Shown here piece after piece: positions 7,689-18,541 of a stretch of DNA of 64,000 nt. The notes under the pieces are model-generated. The model was not told the origin of the DNA and made no database searches. It saw only the letters and a list, made by a program, of their open reading frames with translations. A program made the translations under genes and the position numbers. Numbering within the stretch: position 1 is the stretch's first letter; the number at the start of each line of letters is the position of its first letter. The stretch spans positions 186,001-250,000 of the forward strand of contig NZ_PYVZ01000003.1 in the NCBI RefSeq assembly GCF_003056405.1, read 5' to 3'. This DNA is from Devosia indica (GTDB lineage Bacteria; Pseudomonadota; Alphaproteobacteria; Rhizobiales; Devosiaceae).

Positions 7689-9337
7689 AGGCGCTGCTGA
7701 CCTTCCTGCCGCTGTTCCGGCAGCGCAGCGGAGCGCTGCTGCTGGCGCTGATCCTGTCGCTGGTCACGCTGCTGGCCGGGGTTTCGCTGCTGGGCACATC
7801 GGGCTGGTTCATTACCGCGACAGCGCTGACCACGGCCGGGCTGGGCTTTAACCTGTTCGTGCCCTCGGCCATGGTGCGCGGGCTCTCCTTCATCCGCATT
7901 CTGGCGCGCTATGGCGAGCGGCTGGTGGGCCACAACGCCACGCTCAAATTGCTGTCCGATCTGCGCGGCTGGCTGTTTGCCCGGCTGTTCCCGCGCCTGC
8001 CCCTGCCCGACCGCTCGCTGCGCCATGGCGATCTGGTCTCAAGGCTGACCGCCGATATCGATGCGCTGGATACGGCCTTTCTGGTCGCCATCGGCCCGCT
8101 GGCTGCGGCAATGGTGGTCGGTACGGCCATGACGGTTATTCTGGCGATCTTCCTCCCTGGCGCCGCTCTGCCCTATGGCCTGGCGCTGGCGCTGGCGGGG
8201 TTGGCCGTGCCTACAATCCTGGTCCTCCTGGGCCGCAAGGCCGGGCGCGACAGTGTTGCGGCACGGGCCGATTTGCGCATGGAAGTGCTCGACGGGGTCA
8301 ATGGCCATGCGGACCTGGTTCTGCTTGGCGCGCTGGGCAATGCTGCCGGCAAATTCGAGGCCGCGGGACAGCATGCTTCCCGCCTGCACCTGCGTTTGGG
8401 GGCCATCACCAGCCTGGGCGGGCTGGCGGTCCAGATGCTGGCGGCCGGCGCGCTGATCGGTACGCTCTGGGCCGGGCTGGTGGCGCTGGACGCCGGCCAG
8501 ATCGATGGCCCGCTGATGGCGGGGCTGTTGCTGGCGGTGCTGGGCAGTTTCGAGGTGACCAGCCTGATCGTGCGCAGCACCAGCAAGGCGACGCAGGCCA
8601 TGGCCGCCGCCGAGCGCCTGGTGGCGCTGGCCGAGCTGCCGCCGGCGGTGGCCGAACCGGCCGCGCCCCTGTCTATCCCTGGCAATGCGCCGATCCGCTT
8701 CGAGGCGGTGAGCTTCGGGTATCCTGGTCTGCCGCCGGTACTCAACGACATCTCGTTCACGGTCTCCCCCGGCGAGCGGCTGGCCATTGCCGGGCCCAGT
8801 GGCGGCGGCAAGACCACCCTGCTGCGGCTCCTGCTGCGCTTTGCCGATCCGCAGGCCGGCGCCATCCGCATCGGCGAAAGCGCCTTGCCGGCCTTTCGCA
8901 GCGATGACATCCACCGCCACATGGCCCTGCTCAGCCAGGACAGCCCGGTGTTTATCGACACGATCCGCAACAATCTACTGATCGGCCGCGCCAATGCGAG
9001 CGAAGAAGAGCTCTGGGCCGCCCTGGACAAGGCCCAGCTCGCGCAGCATGTCAGTGCCCTGCCCAAGGGTCTCGACACACTGGTCGGGGAAGCCGGCCGC
9101 ACCTTGTCGGCCGGTCAGGCCCGCCGACTGTGCCTGGCGCGGGCGCTGTTGTCGAATGCCCCGGTGCTGCTGCTCGATGAGCCGACCAATGCGCTCGACC
9201 GGGAGACCGAGGAAGCGTTCTTCAAGGTCCTCGCCAGCGCCTCGCAAGGCCGCACGGTGATCATGGTCACCCATGCCGCCATTCCGGAGGGCACGGTGGA
9301 TCGGGTTCTCACGCTGGACAATGGCAGGCTGGTCTAG
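7685..9337 (+). CDS. cydC: Cysteine/glutathione ABC exporter CydC
   Basis: This 550-residue partner of CydD starts at the ATG that overlaps the cydD stop codon (ATGA), although the frame stays open far upstream. The membrane domain begins KALLTFLPLFRQRSGALLLA and contains GTSGWFITATAL, typical of CydC. The ATPase has Walker A (GPSGGGKTT near residue 371), a slightly unusual signature LSAGQARRLCLARA near 473 and Walker B (VLLLDEPTNALD near 493). It forms the heterodimeric CydDC exporter in the inner membrane. Its last bases overlap the end of the convergent fnrL gene. Confidence 0.94.
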   Translation: MKALLTFLPLFRQRSGALLLALILSLVTLLAGVSLLGTSGWFITATALTTAGLGFNLFVPSAMVRGLSFIRILARYGERLVGHNATLKLLSDLRGWLFARLFPRLPLPDRSLRHGDLVSRLTADIDALDTAFLVAIGPLAAAMVVGTAMTVILAIFLPGAALPYGLALALAGLAVPTILVLLGRKAGRDSVAARADLRMEVLDGVNGHADLVLLGALGNAAGKFEAAGQHASRLHLRLGAITSLGGLAVQMLAAGALIGTLWAGLVALDAGQIDGPLMAGLLLAVLGSFEVTSLIVRSTSKATQAMAAAERLVALAELPPAVAEPAAPLSIPGNAPIRFEAVSFGYPGLPPVLNDISFTVSPGERLAIAGPSGGGKTTLLRLLLRFADPQAGAIRIGESALPAFRSDDIHRHMALLSQDSPVFIDTIRNNLLIGRANASEEELWAALDKAQLAQHVSALPKGLDTLVGEAGRTLSAGQARRLCLARALLSNAPVLLLDEPTNALDRETEEAFFKVLASASQGRTVIMVTHAAIPEGTVDRVLTLDNGRLV

Positions 9338-10056
9338 CCGCAGCGCAGCCTGAGCCGTGCCAGATCGGGCACGGACACCTTGCGGAAATTGACAATGCCG
9401 ATAATTCCGTCGGCCTTGAGCCGGCTGATCTGGCGGCTGACCGTTTCCACAGTCAGGCCAAGGAAATCGCCAATATCGGCCCGGCTCAGGGGCAGGTCAA
9501 AGCTGGTTTCCGGCGCATCGTCTGTCGGGTCCATATGGGTGGCGATCAGGTAAAGGAAGCTCGCCACCTTCTCGGCTGCAGTCTTGCGCCCCAGCGTCAC
9601 CATCCAGTCGCGCGCCTCATCGAGTTCGCGCAGGGCCTGCATCATCACCCGGTGTTCCAGCGGCGCACTGCGGGACAACAGCGCTTCCAACGCGGGCTTG
9701 GGGATCACGCACAGATCGACGTCCGAAGCCGCCTCAGCGGTCACCCGGCTTTCCGTGGCAAAGGGACGACCGAGCAGGTCGGGCGCGAACTGCAGCCCCA
9801 CAACCTGTTGGCGGCCATCTTCAAGCACCTTGGACAGCTTGATCACCCCCCGCAGCACACTGGCATAGCTGGCGATCGGCATGGCATCGGCCATCAGCTC
9901 CTCGCCAGCATCCTTGTGTACACGGCGGGTGGATTTTGCCAGCGCTGTAAGTTCTTCGCCGCTCAGCGCTCCACAAATTCCCTGATGCCGCGCCTCACAA
10001 CTCTGGCATAGAACCGGAATTTCCGAATTGTGGATGTCCTTGCGTACCGTCTGCAT
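9334..10056 (-). CDS. fnrL: Oxygen-sensing Crp/Fnr regulator FnrL
   Basis: This 240-residue Crp/Fnr protein has three N-terminal cysteines, C17-x2-C20-x7-C28, and a fourth at C116 (DLCVIP), aligned with the four cluster ligands of E. coli FNR. That indicates an oxygen-labile 4Fe-4S sensor. The C-terminal helix-turn-helix contains RADIGDFLGLTVETVSRQIS, and its ETVSR recognition helix is the FNR type that reads TTGAT-N4-ATCAA. A longer frame reaches 10224, but AGGAG sits 7 bases before the ATG at 10056. An ATG at 10062 is too close to that site. It lies tail to tail with cydC, and the matching box is in the cydA-cydD promoter. Confidence 0.93.
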   Translation of the reverse strand: MQTVRKDIHNSEIPVLCQSCEARHQGICGALSGEELTALAKSTRRVHKDAGEELMADAMPIASYASVLRGVIKLSKVLEDGRQQVVGLQFAPDLLGRPFATESRVTAEAASDVDLCVIPKPALEALLSRSAPLEHRVMMQALRELDEARDWMVTLGRKTAAEKVASFLYLIATHMDPTDDAPETSFDLPLSRADIGDFLGLTVETVSRQISRLKADGIIGIVNFRKVSVPDLARLRLRCG

Positions 10057-10315
10057 AGTCATGCTCCTGACATCGCAAGAAATAGGTTTGCGTTGCGCGC
10101 AGTATAAGACGCAAGAATGTCGCTGTGCCAACTGGTCGCATTCTGTCCCCACCTGCTGCCCCACGCGGACAAAACCGGCGGTGATGGGAAGAAGGCAAGG
10201 CGCCCCACGCCGGAGCACGCACATATCCCCTGGCCCGAATTCTCGCGAAAACTCCCACCCATTCCTCTCGCGTCAGGGCGGCCTGCAGCGACCAGCTTCG
10301 GGCTGTGCCGCAGGC

Positions 10316-10340
10316 AAAACCTCCCCAGTGGGGAGGTTTT
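10316..10340. terminator. Bidirectional terminator-like hairpin in the spacer
   Basis: AAAACCTCCCC and GGGGAGGTTTT form a perfect 11-bp stem with a 3-base loop. T runs follow the stem on both strands. No annotated gene ends here. Confidence 0.75.
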
Positions 10341-10522
10341 AGGCAAGAAGGCCATAAGCGCTGTGCGCGAATGGCGGGAGGGAAAGCCGGGCGTGGGGCA
10401 GTCGCTTGCCTTCACGGTCTGCGAGTCGGCGGTTGATAGCCTGGGCACCATGGGCGGCACACTGCGATGTCGTCCCCGGGATAGGCCTGCCAAGTTACCT
10501 GCTAACGAGAAAAACCGGCATC

Positions 10523-10572
10523 CCGAGACGGCTTCCGTCTCGTTATTATTTTCGAGACTGAAGCCGTCTCGG
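10523..10572. repeat. Nested inverted repeat upstream of copA
   Basis: The outer arms are 13 bases (CCGAGACGGCTTC at 10523-10535, its complement at 10560-10572). The left part alone can fold as CGAGACGG-CTT-CCGTCTCG (10524-10542), followed by TTATTATTTT, which is terminator-like. The two folds exclude each other. Confidence 0.7.
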
Positions 10573-10635
10573 AATTCCGCTCTCTTTGCACAACCGCGTC
10601 GCCGGATGGCCCGCGGCAAAAGGTGCAGGCAGCCC

Positions 10636-10666
10636 TTGACCTTACCATGATGGGAAGGTCTATATG
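10636..10666 (+). promoter_or_regulatory. CueR-type promoter of copA
   Basis: The -35 TTGACC (10636-10641) and -10 TATATG (10661-10666) are 19 bases apart, the long spacing typical of MerR-family promoters. The spacer holds the dyad ACCTTACC-ATGAT-GGGAAGGT (10639-10659), close to the CueR operator of copA genes. The copA ATG is 22 bases further on. Confidence 0.88.
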
Positions 10667-10688
10667 GATGTGGACGAGGTGAAAGACC

Positions 10689-12946
<2,258 letters not shown>

Positions 12947-12950
<4 letters not shown>

Positions 12951-13363
12951 ATATCGGGCAAGCCGCAGATCAGTCGGGCGTCTCTGCCAAGATGATCCGC
13001 TATTACGAGCAGATCGGCCTGATCTCCCCGCCGCTGCGCACCGACAGCAATTACCGGGTCTATGGCCCCGACGAGGTGCATGTGCTGCGCTTCATCAAGC
13101 GGGCACGGACGCTGGGCTTTTCGGTCGAGGAAACCGCGGCGCTGCTGGGGCTATGGAAGGACCGGACCCGGGCCAGCGCGGAAGTCCGGGATATCGCCAG
13201 CACCCACATTGCGGCGCTTGAAACCAAGATCGCCGAACTGCAGGGCATGGTGAAGACGCTCAGCCATCTGGTGCATTGCTGCGCCGGCGACAATCGCCCC
13301 GATTGCCCCATTCTCGATGACCTGGCCGGCACATCGGCCCAACAGACCCCCAAAGGACACTGA
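12947..13363 (+). CDS. cueR: Copper-responsive MerR-family regulator CueR
   Basis: This 138-residue MerR regulator begins [25 protein letters not shown], the family helix-turn-helix, followed by a dimerisation helix. The metal-binding loop [14 protein letters not shown] places cysteines at 112 and 120, the same positions as the Cu(I) ligands of E. coli CueR. It should bind the 19-base-spacer promoter in front of copA and activate it on Cu(I). The gene overlaps copA by four bases, so it is autoregulated as part of the operon. A second candidate target is the DUF305 gene promoter at 18920-18950. Confidence 0.93.
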
Positions 13364-13364
13364 A

Positions 13365-13565
13365 ATGAGTGAGAAAACGACCGTAACCGTCAACGACATG
13401 ACCTGTGGCCATTGCGTCGGCACGGTACGCACTGCGCTGGAGGGTGCCCTGCCCGGCACCCATGTCGAAATTGACCTCGACAATCACAAGGTCAGCTTCA
13501 CCGGCGACAGGGCCAGGGGCGAAGCGGCGATCCGCGAGGCCGGCTACACGCCCGAGGCAGCCTGA
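13365..13565 (+). CDS. copZ: Copper chaperone, single HMA domain
   Basis: This 66-residue protein is one ferredoxin-like heavy-metal-associated domain with the metal site DMTCGHC (cysteines 14 and 17). It delivers Cu(I) to the CopA pump in the cytoplasm (family knowledge). The frame extends upstream into cueR, but the ATG at 13365 lies one base after the cueR stop with AAAGGA upstream, so this start is preferred. It is the last gene of copA-cueR-copZ. Confidence 0.92.
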   Translation: MSEKTTVTVNDMTCGHCVGTVRTALEGALPGTHVEIDLDNHKVSFTGDRARGEAAIREAGYTPEAA

Positions 13566-13686
13566 CCCGCTTCAATCTGGTGAGCCCCCGCAACGCCAAG
13601 GAAGGCGGGCATCGCCCGGAACTCGGGCGGAGAAATAGCGGGATTCGCGTGTCATCCTGACGACGCACGAATGTGTTGAATCCAAA

Positions 13687-13713
13687 CAAAAAAGGGGCGC
13701 CACTGGCGCCCCT
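13687..13713 (-). terminator. Terminator of the ribose-type importer operon
   Basis: On the minus strand AGGGGCGCC-AGT-GGCGCCCCT is a perfect 9-bp stem (13713-13693), followed by TTTTTGTTTGG. It is 25 bases past the stop of the leftward binding-protein gene. Confidence 0.88.
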
Positions 13714-13737
13714 CCATTGGCTGCTCGTTCCGTTGGA

Positions 13738-14685
13738 TTAGAACGGGCTGTCCGGGAAGTAGAACTGCTCGGCATTCTCCTGGGTCACCAGCGGCGCACC
13801 CAGAATGTACTCGCCCTGCACCGGACCATTGGAGGTGAAGTTGGCAACCGTCACGTCCATGGCCGTTGCGATCATGGCGGGCGGATAGAGCACGTCGACG
13901 GGGATCAGGGTATCGCCATCCATGATGCCCTTGATGACGTCCTTCATGCCGGCGCCACCGACGATGAACATCTCGTCTTCACGACCGGCCTGGCGCACGG
14001 CTTCCACCACGCCCATGGCAATGTCGTCATCCTGGGCCCAGACGCCGTCGATATCGGGGAAGCGGGACAGGAAGTCCTGCATCACCTCGAAGCCGTCATC
14101 GCGGTTCCAGTTGGCGAATTCGTCGTCGAGCACGTTGATGCCCGAGCCCTCGATACCGGCCATGAAGGCGTCGAACCGTTCGGTGTCGATAACGGTCGGG
14201 ATACCACGCAGGATCACGATGTTGTCCCCGTCACCCAGACGGGTCAAAAAATACTCGGCAGAAACCGAACCCAGTTCGGTATTGTTGCCGGCAACATAGA
14301 CGTCCTGGATCGAGGTATCGGGCAGGCCGCGATCGACCACGGTGATGAACGCACCCGATTCCTTGGCCTGACGAACCGGCTCGACCAGCGGATCGGATTC
14401 GAAGGGCAGCACGACAAGCGCATGGATCTGCTGCACCGAGATCAGGTCCTCGATGTCGCTGGCCTGGTCGCCGGGGCTGTCGGCAGTGACGAGGGTGATG
14501 TCGATATTGTCATGCGCAGCTTCGAGGCGCTTTTCGGCCTCCTGGGCGTGCCAGTTCAAACCGCCGGCCCAACCGTGTGTTGCGGCCGGAATGGAGACAC
14601 CGATCCGGATCTGATCCTGTGCCACCGCTGCGCCGGCCAGGGCGGTCGTTGCCGCCAGAGCCAGGGTCAATGCCTTCATAGACAT
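13738..14685 (-). CDS. Sugar ABC importer, ribose-family substrate-binding protein
   Basis: This 315-residue periplasmic binding protein has a signal peptide (MSMKALTLALAATTALAGAAVA-Q) and the two-lobed Peripla_BP_4 fold of RbsB relatives. Typical segments are IGVSIPAATHGWAGGL, VVDRGLP and VWAQDDDIAMG. It captures a monosaccharide or related ligand and presents it to the membrane pair encoded upstream. The chosen ATG (14685) has GGAGG 8 bases before it; the frame extends 10 codons further without a site. The exact sugar cannot be told. It is the last gene of an ATPase, permease, binding protein operon regulated by the divergent LacI gene. Confidence 0.9.
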   Translation of the reverse strand: MSMKALTLALAATTALAGAAVAQDQIRIGVSIPAATHGWAGGLNWHAQEAEKRLEAAHDNIDITLVTADSPGDQASDIEDLISVQQIHALVVLPFESDPLVEPVRQAKESGAFITVVDRGLPDTSIQDVYVAGNNTELGSVSAEYFLTRLGDGDNIVILRGIPTVIDTERFDAFMAGIEGSGINVLDDEFANWNRDDGFEVMQDFLSRFPDIDGVWAQDDDIAMGVVEAVRQAGREDEMFIVGGAGMKDVIKGIMDGDTLIPVDVLYPPAMIATAMDVTVANFTSNGPVQGEYILGAPLVTQENAEQFYFPDSPF

Positions 14686-14754
14686 GGGTAGTTCCTCCCT
14701 TGAGTGTGGCGCCATGCGCCGGTTATGCCCGCCCCGGAGGGCCGGGAATCTTGG

Positions 14755-15783
14755 TCATTCGGGCTTCTTGGCCCGGCGGCCGGTGCGGAACGAGCCGCGC
14801 TGGAGATAGACGGCCGCCACGATGATCACGCCCTGCACCGCCCCGTTGAGGTAGTTCGAGATGATATCGGTGAGATTGAGGATGTTGCCGATGGCGGTCA
14901 GGATCAGCGCCCCGATCACCGTGCCACCGATGCGGCCATAGCCGCCCTTGAGCATGGTGCCGCCGATGATTACCGCGGCAATGGCCTCGAGTTCCCAGAG
15001 CACGCCGGTGGCCGAAGAGGCCGAGCCGAGACGCGGCACATAGATGATGGTGGCGAGCGAAACGCAAAGGCCCTGCAGGATATAGGTCCAGGTCCGCACC
15101 CGGTCGACCTTGATGGCCGAGTAGCGGGCGACCTGCTCGTTGGAGCCGATGGCCATGCAATAGCGGCCAAAGGCCGTGCGGTTCATCAGTACCCAGCCAA
15201 GCACGGCCACGATGATGAACACCCACACCGGATAGGGCAGCCCGATGAAGCTGTCGTAATAGACCGGGCGATAGATCTCGCGGGCGCCGCTATTGAGCGA
15301 GAGCGTGCCGCCATCGGCGAAATAGGTGATCAGCGAGCGATAGATGCCCATCGTGCCCAGGGTCACGATAAAGGCCTCGATCTTCCCCTTGGTGGTCAGG
15401 AAGCCGTTGATGAAGCCGGCGCCGATGCCCAGGATCAGCGAACAGCCAATGCCCAGCAGGACCGTCCAGATGGACGCTCCCATGCTGTCCACCGCCGCAT
15501 TCATGATGATGATCATCATGCCGGCAATGAAGGCGGCCATGGAGCCGACCGAAAGATCGATACCGCCAGCGGTAATCACGAAAGTAGCGCCGACCGCGAT
15601 GATGCCGATAAAGGCCGAGCGGGTCAGCAAATTGGTGACATTGCCCTCGCCCAGGAAAAGCGGGTTGAGGCTATAGCCCAGGATGATCAGCAGGATCAGC
15701 GCCAGGAGCGGTCCTGCCGTCTTGAGATCGAGCCGGAAGCCCTTATGCGGTTTGCTTGCCGTGTCAGGCACTGAGACGCTCAT
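14755..15783 (-). CDS. Sugar ABC importer permease, RbsC/AraH family
   Basis: This 342-residue membrane protein is of the BPD_transp_2 family. It carries AVGATFVITAGGIDLSVGSMAAF, the hallmark of ribose-type permeases, and VLWELEAIAAVIIGGTMLKGGYGRIGG near residue 265. It forms the channel for the sugar bound by the downstream binding protein. The frame is open far upstream, inside the ATPase gene. The ATG at 15783 gives a normal-length protein and overlaps the ATPase end by 20 bases, indicating coupled translation. Confidence 0.92.
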   Translation of the reverse strand: MSVSVPDTASKPHKGFRLDLKTAGPLLALILLIILGYSLNPLFLGEGNVTNLLTRSAFIGIIAVGATFVITAGGIDLSVGSMAAFIAGMMIIIMNAAVDSMGASIWTVLLGIGCSLILGIGAGFINGFLTTKGKIEAFIVTLGTMGIYRSLITYFADGGTLSLNSGAREIYRPVYYDSFIGLPYPVWVFIIVAVLGWVLMNRTAFGRYCMAIGSNEQVARYSAIKVDRVRTWTYILQGLCVSLATIIYVPRLGSASSATGVLWELEAIAAVIIGGTMLKGGYGRIGGTVIGALILTAIGNILNLTDIISNYLNGAVQGVIIVAAVYLQRGSFRTGRRAKKPE

Positions 15784-17305
15784 TTTCCCCACCCTGCTTG
15801 ATGCCGGCCGCGTAGCGCATGATCTCGGCTTCGGTAATTTCTGCGCCTTCCAGCACGCCGGCCATGCGTCCCTGACGCATGACGACGACACGATGGGAAA
15901 GGCCGATGACTTCCTGCATTTCCGAGGAGATGACGATGATCGCCTTACCCTCGGCGGCCAGCGCCGCGATGATGTGATAGATCTGCTGCTTGGTGCCGAC
16001 GTCGATGCCGCGTGTGGGCTCATCCATGATGACGATCTCGGGGTCGCTCTCCATGGTCTTGCCCAGCATCAGTTTCTGCTGATTGCCACCAGAGAGCTTG
16101 CCAACCTGCACCGAGGGATCACGGGCGCGGATATCAAAGCGTCGCACGGCCCGGTCCAGCGCCTGGGCCTCGCTGCGACCATCGAGAAAGCCCATTTTGA
16201 GATGCTTTTTCAGGGTCAGCAAAGTCAGGTTGGGTTGGAGGCCCGCATTGAGCAGAAGCCCCCGCCCCTTCCGGTCCTTGGTCATATAGGCCAGGCCCGC
16301 CGCAACAGATTTCGAGACGTCAGGATAGTCGGCGGTTGCACCATTGACGATGACCTCCCCGCCAGTCTTAGCACTCAGGCCCGCTATGGCCTCAGCGACA
16401 GCAGTGCGCCCAGACCCGATCAGCCCGGCAAAACCGAGAATTTCGCCGCGCCTCAGGTCAAACGATATGTCCGAAATGCCCGGCGCCGATAGACCCCGAA
16501 CCGACAGCACAACTTCAGTGTCGACATCGGGTTCGTGCTTGGGCGGGTAGAGGTTGGAAAGTTCGCGGCCAACCATCATCTGCGCGATGGAGTCCGGCGT
16601 CAGGTTTTCTGTGCCGACGGTCGCGATCAACTGGCCATCGCGCAGCACGGTGACGCGGTCGGCCAGTTCCATGATCTCGTCGAGCTTGTGGGAAATAAAG
16701 ACTACCGCAACGCCTTTGGCGGTCAGGCGTCGCACCTGTTCGAACAGGGTCCGGCTTTCAGTAACGGAGAGCACCGCGGTGGGCTCATCCATGATAATGA
16801 CGCGGGCATCGCGGCTGATAGCCTTGGCGATTTCAACCATTTGCTTGTCGGCCACCGACAGGGTGTTGATCCGCGCATCTGGGTCGATCGAGACATGCAG
16901 CGTATCCAGAATGGCCTTGGCCTGGTCGCGCATCGCCTTGAGATCGAGGAAAGGCCCTGACTTCAACTCGCGCCCAAGAAAAATCGAGTCTGCGACCGAG
17001 AGATGCTCTGCCAGCAGCAGTTCCTGGTGGATCACGACGATCCCCAAGGCCGCAGCCTCGCCGTTTGGGGGTAGCACGACTTTCTCGCCGTCATAGGTAA
17101 TGCTGCCGGAGGTTGGCTGCTCAATGCCGGAAAGGATCTTGATCAGGGTCGACTTGCCAGCGCCGTTCTCACCGATAATGGCGTGAACTTCGCCGGGGCG
17201 AACATCAAAATCGATGCTGAACAGCACCGGGATTTCGCCAAAGGATTTCGAGATGCGGCTGGCCGACAGAATCGACGGCACATTTGCGTCTGGCGCTTCG
17301 GCCAT
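15764..17305 (-). CDS. Sugar ABC importer ATPase, RbsA-type tandem domain
   Basis: This 513-residue protein has two ABC domains. The first has Walker A (GENGAGKST near residue 48), signature-region LSVADKQMVEIAKA and Walker B (VIIMDEPTAVLS). The second has the degenerate Walker A (GLIGSGRT) usual for this family, LSGGNQQKLMLGKTM and IVIMDEPTRGIDVG. It energises import of a monosaccharide. It is first in the leftward operon. About 65 bases upstream begins a pair of LacI-type operator repeats shared with the divergent regulator gene. Confidence 0.94.
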   Translation of the reverse strand: MAEAPDANVPSILSASRISKSFGEIPVLFSIDFDVRPGEVHAIIGENGAGKSTLIKILSGIEQPTSGSITYDGEKVVLPPNGEAAALGIVVIHQELLLAEHLSVADSIFLGRELKSGPFLDLKAMRDQAKAILDTLHVSIDPDARINTLSVADKQMVEIAKAISRDARVIIMDEPTAVLSVTESRTLFEQVRRLTAKGVAVVFISHKLDEIMELADRVTVLRDGQLIATVGTENLTPDSIAQMMVGRELSNLYPPKHEPDVDTEVVLSVRGLSAPGISDISFDLRRGEILGFAGLIGSGRTAVAEAIAGLSAKTGGEVIVNGATADYPDVSKSVAAGLAYMTKDRKGRGLLLNAGLQPNLTLLTLKKHLKMGFLDGRSEAQALDRAVRRFDIRARDPSVQVGKLSGGNQQKLMLGKTMESDPEIVIMDEPTRGIDVGTKQQIYHIIAALAAEGKAIIVISSEMQEVIGLSHRVVVMRQGRMAGVLEGAEITEAEIMRYAAGIKQGGENERLSA

Positions 17306-17369
17306 GTCGCGTCTCCTCCCCTGAACCCGGCACTGCTTGATGCAACGCTCATTTGGCTATGAACGATGA

Positions 17370-17404
17370 TGTAAAGGTTTTCATGAACTATGTAAAGGTT
17401 TACA
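17370..17404. promoter_or_regulatory. Paired LacI-type operators
   Basis: TGTAAAGGTTTACA (17391-17404) has six-base palindromic arms. An imperfect copy, TGTAAAGGTTTTCA, lies at 17370-17383. Their starts are 21 bases apart, two DNA turns. They lie between the importer operon and the divergent LacI gene, the place expected for its binding sites. Confidence 0.75.
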
Positions 17405-17515
17405 GTGACCGAATTCGGTTTATCGCTGTGGAGACGCCGTAGCTAAAGCTGCGGCTTCTGCTAAAGGCGATGGTGCGTGGGGCTGTCTGGCCCGGGGCGG
17501 AGGGCGGAGAGCCAA

Positions 17516-18538
17516 GTGCTGCAGCAAAAGCTGGCCACAATCGAAGATGTAGCTGCGATGGCCGGTGTGTCCATCGCCACGGTCAGCCGCGCCATCAACG
17601 AACCGACCAAGGTGGCCGATGCGACTCGCCGCAAGGTCACCGACGCCATTGCCCGCACTGGCTACACCACCAATGCAATGGCCCGCTCGCTGCGCATGCG
17701 GCGCAGCAACATGATCCTGATACTCGCCCCTGATGTGGGTGACCCGAACTTTTCCAACATCCTGGTGGGCCTTGAAACCGAAGCGAGCAAGCGCGGCTAT
17801 GGCCTGTTGATCGGCAATACCCAGAACGATCCCAGCCGGGAAACCGACTATCTGCGCTTTATCAGCTCCAACCAGGCCGACGGGCTGATCCTGTTCACCG
17901 GGCACCTGCCTTTCGGACTCGGGCAGTCACTGACGGATGCGCGACTACCGCCCATGGTGGCAGTCAATGAACCCGTGCTGGGCCAGGACATTCCCTTTGT
18001 CGGAGTGGACAATTTCGAAGGTGCACGCATTGCGGCGGAACACCTGATCTCGCAGGGGCACCGGCGCATTGCCTTTGTCGGGCGGGCGCCCAATCGCGAG
18101 ATCAACCGGTTGCGTGAAGATGGCTATCGTGCCGCGCTTGGTGGAGCCGGGATCGGCATCGATCCGCGCCTGATTATTGACGGGGACGGCACGACCGAAA
18201 GCGGCCGGGCGGCGGCCGAGCTGATGTTCGTGCGCGATGCCCTGCCCACGGCCTTTCTCTGTGTCAATGACGCGACGGCCATGGGCGTGATCATTGCCCT
18301 CAATGCCCGCCGCTATGATCTGCCCCGGCAATTCTCGGTCATGGGTTTTGATGACATTTCCTTTGCCAGCTTCATAACCCCCTCGCTGACCACGATGAAG
18401 CAGCCGCGGCATCGCATGGGGGAAGCGGCGATGGAACTTCTGCTGACGCTGCTGGCCGGCGAGAAGCCAAAGTCACGCGAAGTGCTGCTGCGCGCCGAGC
18501 TGATATTGCGAAATTCGGTCACGCGGCCGCCGGGCTGA
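17516..18538 (+). CDS. LacI-family regulator of the ribose-type importer
   Basis: This is a 340-residue LacI/GalR regulator. The helix-turn-helix LATIEDVAAMAGVSIATVSR is at the N-terminus with the hinge helix NAMARSLRMRRS, followed by a sugar-binding core. Two GTG codons are possible starts. The one at 17516 has GGAG 6 bases upstream and begins just before the helix-turn-helix, so it is preferred over 17477. It diverges from the importer operon, whose promoter contains two TGTAAAGG repeats, so repression relieved by the imported sugar is the likely mode. It converges on the DUF305 gene with 3 bases between them. Confidence 0.88.
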   Translation: MLQQKLATIEDVAAMAGVSIATVSRAINEPTKVADATRRKVTDAIARTGYTTNAMARSLRMRRSNMILILAPDVGDPNFSNILVGLETEASKRGYGLLIGNTQNDPSRETDYLRFISSNQADGLILFTGHLPFGLGQSLTDARLPPMVAVNEPVLGQDIPFVGVDNFEGARIAAEHLISQGHRRIAFVGRAPNREINRLREDGYRAALGGAGIGIDPRLIIDGDGTTESGRAAAELMFVRDALPTAFLCVNDATAMGVIIALNARRYDLPRQFSVMGFDDISFASFITPSLTTMKQPRHRMGEAAMELLLTLLAGEKPKSREVLLRAELILRNSVTRPPG

Positions 18539-18541
18539 CCA

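Larger units (their letters stand above)
10057..10635. other. Gene-free spacer between fnrL and the copper operon
   Basis: About 580 bases contain no convincing gene. Open frames here have no family resemblance and run into the copA promoter. The spacer holds a strong hairpin with T tails on both strands (10316-10340) and a larger paired-hairpin structure (10523-10572). Because it separates two divergent genes, terminators are not needed for either, so the hairpins may mark an unannotated short transcript or a degraded insertion. Confidence 0.6.

Noticed and set aside
10117..10650. A 177-codon open frame in the fnrL-copA spacer
   Set aside because: It has no recognisable family features, runs through two hairpins and into the CueR promoter, and has no ribosome binding site. 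High-GC DNA gives such frames by chance.
14755..16023. A longer 422-residue permease start at 16023
   Set aside because: It would add 80 residues read from inside the ATPase gene. The ATG at 15783 gives the normal family length.
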